Program-made: the position numbers and the translations under genes
In this document: one piece after another, positions 1 through 4,659 of the stretch
Layout of the letters: every line of letters begins with the position of its first letter
How positions within the stretch are numbered: the first letter of the stretch is position 1
NCBI GenBank assembly: GCA_024638355.1
Contig: JAHEKO010000244.1
Location: forward strand, 1-6,095
DNA: 6,095 nt
Direction of reading: 5' to 3'
From: Acidobacteriota bacterium
GTDB lineage: Bacteria; Acidobacteriota; Thermoanaerobaculia; Multivoradales; JAHEKO01
The notes under the pieces: generated by a model
Told to the model about the DNA's origin: nothing
What the model saw: only the letters and a program-made list of their open reading frames with translations
Database searches by the model: none

Positions 1-2
1 TC

Positions 3-131
3 ATCGATCGCGCCGGCCGGGTGCGGGCGATCCACAGCGGCTTCGAGGGCCCCGGCACCGGCGAGCACCACGAGCGCCTGGTCGCCGAGCTCGTGAGCCG
101 CATCGAGCAGCTCCTCGCCGAGCCAGCCTAG
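3..131 (+). CDS. TlpA-like redoxin, C-terminal fragment
   Basis: This is the 3' end of a gene that begins before the window; 42 codons and a TAG stop are visible. The reading IDRAGRVRAIHSGFEGPGTG, followed by a charged helix ending LLAEPA, resembles the C-terminal end of TlpA/ResA-type thioredoxin-fold proteins. In that family a 'FLID-x-x-G-x-I' strand leads into a 'H-x-GF-x-GPGTG' turn and a final helix. The two bases before the first full codon (tc) are compatible with the Phe usually found before ID. The family members are periplasmic or membrane-anchored thiol-disulfide oxidoreductases. The catalytic CxxC would lie upstream of the window, so activity cannot be judged. The gene converges on the VWA gene, with the two stop codons overlapping. 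The family call is recognition from a short but characteristic tail. Confidence 0.72.
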   Translation: MDRAGRVRAIHSGFEGPGTGEHHERLVAELVSRIEQLLAEPA

Positions 132-3100
132 CGGAAGTACCCCGACAGCGTCCGCGCCTCGACCCCCGGCTCGTCGACCTCGACCGTCACCTTGCGCCAG
201 CGGTTGCCGCCCAGGTCGCGCGCGTAGTACGAGATCAGGTACTGGCTGCGGAGCTCTTCTTCGATGTCGCGGTAGATGTTCTCGAGGTCTTCGGTCACCT
301 TGGTCAGGTAGACCTTGCCGCCGACCTCGGAGGTGAGCTTGCGCAGCCGGCCGAGGAAGCCGCGCACGGTGAGGCTCTTGCCCGCCGTGCGGTAGATCTC
401 GTCGTTGGAGACGATGAAGTAGATCGGCGCCCCGACCCGGCGCGCGAAGTCGAGCGCCGTGCGGTACGAGAAGTCGGGATCCTCGTCGGCGCCGTCCGAG
501 AAGACGATCAGCGCCTTCTTGCCGCCGGCGCCCTGGAGCTGAACGAGGGAGTAGACCACCGCCTTCCAGATCGCGGTCTGCCCGTCCGGCTTCAGCCGGT
601 AGAGGCCGTCGACCACGTTCGTCATGTCCGAGGTGGTGTCGCGGGCGAGCCGCGGCTCGTTGCCGAAGCCGACCACGAACGCGCGATCCCGCCTTGTGCG
701 CAGGCTCTGGACGAAGGATGCCGCGGCGTCCTGCACGTCGGGCAGCTTGACGAACATCGAAGCCGAGGAGTCGATCGCCAGCCCGACGGTCAGCGGCTGG
801 TCGGCGGCGTCGCCGAAGCCCGCCACGTCCTGCCGCACGCCTTCCTCGATCACCCGGAAATGATCGCGCTCGAGGCCGCGGACCGGTCGCCCCTGGCGAT
901 CGGTGACCACCACGTATAGCTCGACCAGGTCGACGTCGAGCCGCTCGGTCGAGCCCCGGCTGTTCACGAAGACCACGTCCTCGGACGTCTCGCCGCCTTC
1001 GAGGCGGCCCACCACGCGCACGAAGCCGCTCGGTTCGTCGGACGGCACCGTTACCCGCTCCCGGTAGGGCTTCGCGAAGCGGGTCGCCACCAGCTCTTCT
1101 TTCCAGTAGAACTCGAGGCGGTCGAGCTCGCCGCCGCGCGGGATCTCGACGCGGGCCTCGACGTCGATGGGGCCGACCACTTTGCCGTCGTCGGAGAGCT
1201 GATTCGACTTCGGCTTGACGATGCGCACGCGAAAGGCACCGATACCCGCGTTCACCGTCAGCAGATCGCGGCTCAGCTCGACCCCGGCCTCGTCGAAGGC
1301 GATCGCCTCGACCCGGTGCGTCTCCGGCAGCTTGCCCAGATCGACGGTGGTCGAGAAGGGCGGCGCCGAGATCATGGCGATCTGCTCGCCGTCGAGCCGA
1401 AACTCGACCTTCGCCACGCGGTCTTCCGAAACCACCGTGTCGAACGTGGTGCGCCCCATCACCATCGCCTTCTGCGGCGCCATCAGGTGGACGGCCTTGG
1501 GAGCGGGCAGCATCAACGAGTCGGTGGCCAGGCCGAGGTCGGCGTCGGCCGCCGAGAAGGAGGCGACGGTGCCGCCCCAGCGACCGGTGGCGAGCTCTTC
1601 GACGAAGACGGCCACCACCGGCTCTTCCTGCTCGGGGAGCTCCACCGGCAAGAGGAAACGCGCGCCATCGCTCGGACTCGGCTCGGCATCCGCCAGATCG
1701 ACGATCTGGTGCACGACCGCCGGCTCGGCGTTCTCACGGCTCATCGCCAGCGTCACCCGCAGCGGCTGTGCGCCGTCCTCCGCGGGCAGGCTCTCGGCAT
1801 CGACCTCGAGCACCAGCTGCGCCGTCGCGGGAGGCTCCGCTCCGGACCCCTGCGAGGCGACCGCCGCCGAGACGAAGATCTCGCCCTCGCCCACGCCGGC
1901 GTCGAGATATCGGCGCGCCCGCTCGGCCGAGATCACCTCCGGCGTCGCCTCGCCCGTCCAGGCGCGCGTGCGCAGCTCGGCGCCGTCACCCGATCGCCAC
2001 CGCACGTCGACCGCGCGCGGCTCGCCGGGCGCCCCGGGGGCGGGCACGAAGCGCACCAACCGGCGCGCGCCGAGCCGGCCCAGCGCCTGCTCGAGCGCCA
2101 GCCGGTCGAGCACCACCTCGCCGCTGGTGGCGTCGGCGAGCGTCCGCAGGGGCTCGTGCGGCGTCAGCAGACGCGGCAGATAGGCCTCCTCGAGCTGGCG
2201 CCGCTTCTTCAACCGGTCGAGGACCTTGCGCGGGTCGATCGTCGCCACGGTCCGGTCCACCTGGCGGCCTCCCTGGAGCACCGGATCGACGTCCACGTTG
2301 TCCGCGTCCGGATCCGACGCCTCGGGAGCCTCGGCCAGCAGGCCGTCGCCCTGGTTCGGCGGCGCGTACGAGATCACCGTCCAGCCGTAGACCGAGAACG
2401 CCCGCGCCGTCTCCTCCACGCTGGGCGAGACCTCGGTTCGCGGCAGACCCAGACCCGCCTGTTCGAAGCGGCTCCCGGCGACCAGCCCCTGATAGAAGTC
2501 GGCCGGCTTCGAATCGAAGCCGCTGGTGACCAGGAGGAGCGCCTTGGGCCCCGGGCCGTCCTGGTCGGAGAGCCAGCTCAGCAGGTTTCCGCGCTGCCGG
2601 GCCAGAAGCTCGGTCTCGTCCTCGACCGCCCCCCTCATGGCGGCGCCGACCGCCGTCAGCTGCTCGGCGGCGACGGCACTCCCCTCCTCCGCCACTTCGG
2701 TGTTCAGAAGATGCTCGGCGACGAGCTCGCTCCGCAGCGTCATCTGGCCGCCCTCGCTGGTCTCGCGTACCAGAAGCCAGCGCAACGCTTGATCCAGGGC
2801 CTCCGGATCGCGAGTGGCCGGCAGGGTGACCGTCACCGACTCGCCCGCGAGCACGATCTCCACCGTGCCGAGGGCGGTGAGCCGATTCGCCTGCTCCGCC
2901 AGGTCGAGCAACGCGCTGCGATAGACCGGCGCCTCCACCAGGAGTTGATCGAAGTAGGCGACGATGCGCCAGGGCTCGGTCAGCGGCTCGACCGCGACGA
3001 TCGGGCGGGGCGAGCCGTCCTCGAGCACCTCCAGCCGCTCGGCCTCGAGCGACTCGGCGCTGCCGCCGACGGCGTCGACCAGGAGCTCGGCGGGGCGGAA

Positions 3101-3181
3101 GCGCTCGGCCGCAACCGGCCCGGCCGTCTGGCAAAGTGCCAGACAGGCCAGAGCGGCGATGCTGTGAAGGCGCGATGACAT
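128..3181 (-). CDS. Secreted VWA-domain protein, VWFA-related Acidobacterial type
   Basis: 1017 residues. The chosen ATG gives a clean Sec signal peptide: basic start, hydrophobic residues 8-20, and a VAA site near residue 25. An AAGGG Shine-Dalgarno lies 7 bases upstream. The frame stays open for 68 more codons upstream, but that stretch is Arg-rich and would bury the signal peptide. The C-terminal part is a VWA domain (about 797-985) with an intact metal-ion adhesion site: D804-x-S806-x-S808, T869 in GQTA, and D896 in FSDGAD. It is preceded by the family's typical strand region (745-790, VELYVVVTDRQGRPVRGL) and ends in a beta tail with GYFR. Residues about 563-646 and 651-740 look like two Ig-like beta domains. 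Residues 26-275 look like a second, degenerate VWA module. Such proteins are predicted to act outside the cytoplasm in metal-dependent protein binding; the ligand is unknown. The gene appears monocistronic and is divergent from the DUF937 gene. Confidence 0.9.
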   Translation of the reverse strand: MSSRLHSIAALACLALCQTAGPVAAERFRPAELLVDAVGGSAESLEAERLEVLEDGSPRPIVAVEPLTEPWRIVAYFDQLLVEAPVYRSALLDLAEQANRLTALGTVEIVLAGESVTVTLPATRDPEALDQALRWLLVRETSEGGQMTLRSELVAEHLLNTEVAEEGSAVAAEQLTAVGAAMRGAVEDETELLARQRGNLLSWLSDQDGPGPKALLLVTSGFDSKPADFYQGLVAGSRFEQAGLGLPRTEVSPSVEETARAFSVYGWTVISYAPPNQGDGLLAEAPEASDPDADNVDVDPVLQGGRQVDRTVATIDPRKVLDRLKKRRQLEEAYLPRLLTPHEPLRTLADATSGEVVLDRLALEQALGRLGARRLVRFVPAPGAPGEPRAVDVRWRSGDGAELRTRAWTGEATPEVISAERARRYLDAGVGEGEIFVSAAVASQGSGAEPPATAQLVLEVDAESLPAEDGAQPLRVTLAMSRENAEPAVVHQIVDLADAEPSPSDGARFLLPVELPEQEEPVVAVFVEELATGRWGGTVASFSAADADLGLATDSLMLPAPKAVHLMAPQKAMVMGRTTFDTVVSEDRVAKVEFRLDGEQIAMISAPPFSTTVDLGKLPETHRVEAIAFDEAGVELSRDLLTVNAGIGAFRVRIVKPKSNQLSDDGKVVGPIDVEARVEIPRGGELDRLEFYWKEELVATRFAKPYRERVTVPSDEPSGFVRVVGRLEGGETSEDVVFVNSRGSTERLDVDLVELYVVVTDRQGRPVRGLERDHFRVIEEGVRQDVAGFGDAADQPLTVGLAIDSSASMFVKLPDVQDAAASFVQSLRTRRDRAFVVGFGNEPRLARDTTSDMTNVVDGLYRLKPDGQTAIWKAVVYSLVQLQGAGGKKALIVFSDGADEDPDFSYRTALDFARRVGAPIYFIVSNDEIYRTAGKSLTVRGFLGRLRKLTSEVGGKVYLTKVTEDLENIYRDIEEELRSQYLISYYARDLGGNRWRKVTVEVDEPGVEARTLSGYFR

Positions 3182-3188
3182 GGTGGAA

Positions 3189-3193
3189 CCCTT
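3189..3193 (-). promoter_or_regulatory. Ribosome binding site of the VWA gene
   Basis: On the minus strand the sequence reads AAGGG, then seven bases, then ATG. This supports the start at 3181 over the longer open frame reaching 3385, because the downstream ATG also begins a convincing signal peptide. Confidence 0.65.
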
Positions 3194-3263
3194 GCAGAAT
3201 CCGGCCGAGCGTCGCCTGCGCCGGAGAGCCACCTCACTACGCAATTGTCGTGCCCTGTGCCGT

Positions 3264-3283
3264 GGCGATCGGGTAATATCGCC
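3264..3283. repeat. Short inverted repeat GGCGAT-N8-ATCGCC
   Basis: GGCGAT at 3264-3269 is mirrored by ATCGCC at 3278-3283 around an 8-base AT-containing centre (CGGGTAAT). It lies about 80-100 bases upstream of the VWA start and overlaps the most AT-rich candidate promoter bases. A dyad of this size and position could be a repressor or activator site, but a six-base arm is also easily produced by chance in GC-rich DNA. Confidence 0.3.
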
Positions 3284-3332
3284 GGCGTGGAGGTAGATGA
3301 TACCTTCACGCCAACTCGCGTACAGCTTCGCA

Positions 3333-3352
3333 GGTCCCAGGACCGTAGGACC
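3333..3352. repeat. GGTCC/GGACC dyad with direct repeat of AGGACC
   Basis: GGTCC (3333-3337) and GGACC (3340-3344) form a compact dyad with a two-base centre. AGGACC then recurs at 3339-3344 and 3347-3352, an 8-base period. It lies in the middle of the divergent gap, roughly 110-130 bases upstream of the DUF937 start and about 150 from the VWA start. It might be a protein-binding site. No known operator consensus is recognised. Confidence 0.3.
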
Positions 3353-3412
3353 CGGTTCGATGCCGAGCCCTTCCGGTTCAGCCACGAGCGCGAGCCTCGA
3401 CCCTTCAGTCGC

Positions 3413-3428
3413 CGCGGCGTGAGCCGCG
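3413..3428 (+). other. Possible 5'-leader hairpin with GNRA-type loop before the DUF937 gene
   Basis: CGCGGC, loop GTGA, GCCGCG form a perfect six-pair stem closed by a GNRA-class tetraloop, if transcribed rightward. It sits 22 bases before the Shine-Dalgarno sequence and is followed by an unusually U-rich stretch (3437-3448). It could shape the leader of the DUF937 mRNA. It would matter only if the transcription start lies upstream of it, which is not known. Confidence 0.35.
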
Positions 3429-3450
3429 CTCTAAAGTTTCGTTTCTTTAC

Positions 3451-3455
3451 AGGAG
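3451..3455 (+). promoter_or_regulatory. Ribosome binding site of the DUF937 gene
   Basis: AGGAG lies six bases before the ATG at 3462 and follows a locally T-rich, weakly structured leader. This decides the start over the longer overlapping open frames that begin further upstream in another phase. Confidence 0.75.
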
Positions 3456-3461
3456 TCGCAC

Positions 3462-4052
3462 ATGTCTTCCATCTTCGAAGCCCTAACTCAACAGCTCGGG
3501 GGCTCGACCCTCGACCAGATCAGCCGGCAGATCGGCGCCGACCGCTCGACGACCGAAAAGGCGGTGCCGGCCGCCCTCGGCAGCCTGATGGCCGCCCTGG
3601 CCGCCAACGCCGGCCGGAAAGACGGCGCCCAGGCCCTCGACAGCGCGCTGGCGAAGGACCACGACGGAGCCGTGCTCGACAATCTGGGCGGCTTCCTCTC
3701 GAATCCGAGCGGCGGCAGCGGCATCCTCAAGCACGTCCTCGGCGGCAAGCAGCCGGCCGTGCAGGCCGGCATCAGCCAGACGACCGGCCTCGACGCCGGG
3801 TCGGCGGGCCAGCTGCTCGCGACCCTGGCGCCGATCGTCATGGGCGCCCTCGGCAAAGAGCGCCGGCGCGGCGGCCTGGATGCCGGCGGGCTCGCCGGAA
3901 TGCTGGCCAACGAGCGTCAGCAGGTCGCGAAGCGGGCGCCCGGAGGCGACCTTCTGACGTCTCTGCTCGACGCGGACGGAGACGGCCAGATCCTCGACGA
4001 CCTGGCGTCGAAAGTCGGCAGCGGATTGCTAGGGAGCCTGCTCAAGAAGTAG
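3462..4052 (+). CDS. DUF937 domain protein (YidB-like)
   Basis: 196 residues, no signal peptide and no membrane helix, so probably cytoplasmic. The composition (rich in Ala, Gly, Leu, Asp) and motifs match DUF937: an opening helix ending QLGG, 'ISRQIGAD' with a long Ala-Leu helix (20-50), 'VLDNLGGFL' (71-79), 'GILKHVLGG' (87-95), a second helix 'LLATLAPIVMGALG' (118-131), and a Gly-Leu-rich C-terminal helix. Residues 170-181 read DADGDGQILDDL, resembling an EF-hand calcium loop in positions 1, 3, 5, 6 and 8 but lacking the usual Glu at 12. This Asp-rich turn is common near the end of DUF937 proteins. The biochemical role of the family is not established. The gene is followed after 94 bases, containing a hairpin, by the Kbp-like gene on the same strand. 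Confidence 0.85.
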   Translation: MSSIFEALTQQLGGSTLDQISRQIGADRSTTEKAVPAALGSLMAALAANAGRKDGAQALDSALAKDHDGAVLDNLGGFLSNPSGGSGILKHVLGGKQPAVQAGISQTTGLDAGSAGQLLATLAPIVMGALGKERRRGGLDAGGLAGMLANERQQVAKRAPGGDLLTSLLDADGDGQILDDLASKVGSGLLGSLLKK

Positions 4053-4074
4053 GTTGATTCGTCACGTGCAACCT

Positions 4075-4102
4075 CGCGGCGCCGGATCGGACCGGCGCCG
4101 CG
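4075..4102 (+). terminator. Strong GC stem-loop, possible attenuator or processing site
   Basis: GCGGCGCCGG (4076-4085), six-base loop ATCGGA, and CCGGCGCCGC (4092-4101) pair perfectly. C4075-G4102 adds an eleventh pair. It starts 23 bases after the DUF937 stop codon. No run of T follows; instead a smaller hairpin does. It is therefore not a canonical intrinsic terminator. It may be a partial terminator, a stabiliser of the upstream mRNA 3' end, or a processing signal that lets the two genes be expressed at different levels. Confidence 0.5.
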
Positions 4103-4120
4103 GTTCCAAATCTGGAAACC
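4102..4120 (+). other. Second small hairpin before the kbp leader
   Basis: TTCCA (4104-4108), loop AATC, TGGAA (4113-4117), flanked by GG (4102-4103) and CC (4119-4120) with A4118 bulged, gives a seven-pair stem directly abutting the large GC stem-loop. The two share G4102 and so could compete by one pair. It lies 14 bases upstream of the kbp Shine-Dalgarno and leaves that site unpaired. Confidence 0.35.
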
Positions 4121-4133
4121 ATTTCCACTACTC

Positions 4134-4139
4134 AAGGAG
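4134..4139 (+). promoter_or_regulatory. Ribosome binding site of the kbp-like gene
   Basis: AAGGAG, close to the ideal anti-16S complement, lies seven bases before the ATG at 4147. This fixes the start. An in-frame upstream ATG at 4054 would add 31 residues encoded across the stem-loop, with no such site. Confidence 0.85.
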
Positions 4140-4146
4140 CTACACC

Positions 4147-4659
4147 ATGGGTCTGTTCGATTTCGTAAAAGAAGCCGGCGCCAAGATGTTCGGGGCCGAC
4201 GACAAGGAGGCGAAGGCCGCGGCCGAAGCCGCCCAAGCCACCGAGGCCGCCGAAGCGGCCGCCGCCAAGAAGACGCTCGACCGGCGTCTGGCTATGAAGC
4301 TGGTCTCGGCGGTCGAGACCATGGGCCTGGGCGTCAAGGGCCTGAGCATTCGCGTCGACGGCGATCTCGCCGTCGTGAGCGGAACCGCGACCTCGCAGTC
4401 CGAGCGCGAGAAGGTCGTGCTGATGGTCGGCAACACCCAGGGCATCGCCCGGGTCGACGATCAGATGGAGCTCGCGCCCGAGCCGCAGGCCAACTTCTAC
4501 ACCGTCAAGTCGGGGGACTCGTTGTCGAAGATCGCCAAGGAGCAGTACGGCGACGCGATGAAGTATCCGGTCATCTTCGAGGCCAACAAGCCGATGCTCA
4601 AGGACCCCGACAAGATCTACCCGGGTCAGGTCCTGAGGATCCCGCCCCTCGCCGGGTGA
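4147..4659 (+). CDS. kbp: BON-LysM protein, Kbp/YgaU-like potassium-binding protein
   Basis: 170 residues, no signal peptide. The start MGLFDFVKEAGAKMFG matches the conserved N-terminus of E. coli Kbp (YgaU). Residues about 44-108 form a BON domain ending VGNTQGIARVDDQM. Residues about 117-166 form a LysM domain with the signature FYTVKSGDSLSKIA, then FEANKPMLKDPDKIYPGQVL, nearly identical to the E. coli protein as I recall it. In E. coli Kbp binds K+ in the cytoplasm and changes shape on binding; transfer of that function here is inference. The protein is about 20 residues longer than E. coli Kbp (149). Part of the difference is an Ala/Glu/Lys-rich helix at 18-42, probably a solvent-exposed or coiled-coil spacer before BON. 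The TGA stop lies inside the GTG-A overlap with the next gene. Confidence 0.93.
   Translation: MGLFDFVKEAGAKMFGADDKEAKAAAEAAQATEAAEAAAAKKTLDRRLAMKLVSAVETMGLGVKGLSIRVDGDLAVVSGTATSQSEREKVVLMVGNTQGIARVDDQMELAPEPQANFYTVKSGDSLSKIAKEQYGDAMKYPVIFEANKPMLKDPDKIYPGQVLRIPPLAG

Larger units (their letters stand above)
3182..3461. other. Divergent intergenic region, presumed promoters for both directions
   Basis: 280 bases separate the VWA gene (leftward) from the DUF937 gene (rightward). Both must be transcribed from here unless promoters lie inside the neighbouring genes. I found no pair of -35/-10 hexamers with good match and spacing on either strand. AT-rich spots that could serve as -10 regions are TAATAT at 3274-3279 and TAAAGT at 3432-3437, but neither has a matching -35 at normal distance. 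The region also holds a GGCGAT/ATCGCC dyad, a GGTCC/GGACC dyad with a repeated AGGACC, and a hairpin with a GTGA loop. Open frames crossing the region have composition like shifted shadows and no recognisable protein. Confidence 0.6.

Noticed and set aside
1316..3178. 620-codon open frame on the plus strand opposite the VWA gene
   Set aside because: It is rich in Arg, His, Gln and Gly with no recognisable domain. It lies fully antisense to a gene with signal peptide, MIDAS motif and Shine-Dalgarno. High GC content makes such long antisense frames common.
3179..3181. Lipoprotein signal for the VWA protein (cysteines at residues 13 and 17)
   Set aside because: Neither cysteine is preceded by a good lipobox (LALC and LAC are too hydrophobic or too early). 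A VAA signal peptidase I site follows at residue 25.
3182..3385. N-terminal extension of the VWA protein by 68 residues
   Set aside because: The extension is Arg-rich, has no Shine-Dalgarno support, and would place the signal peptide internally. The ATG at 3181 has an AAGGG at seven bases.
3245..4057. 270-codon plus-strand frame overlapping the DUF937 gene
   Set aside because: It is a different phase of the DUF937 gene, dominated by Arg, Pro and Gly and without a family match. The frame starting at 3462 has the ribosome site and domain motifs.
4054..4146. Upstream in-frame start for the Kbp-like protein
   Set aside because: It would add residues encoded by the GC stem-loop. The ATG at 4147 has a near-ideal AAGGAG and yields the conserved MGLFDFVK start.
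4201..4275. Low-complexity GCC/GAG-rich tract as a possible tandem repeat
   Set aside because: It encodes the Ala/Glu-rich spacer of the Kbp-like protein. The codons vary without an exact repeat unit, so it reflects amino acid composition.
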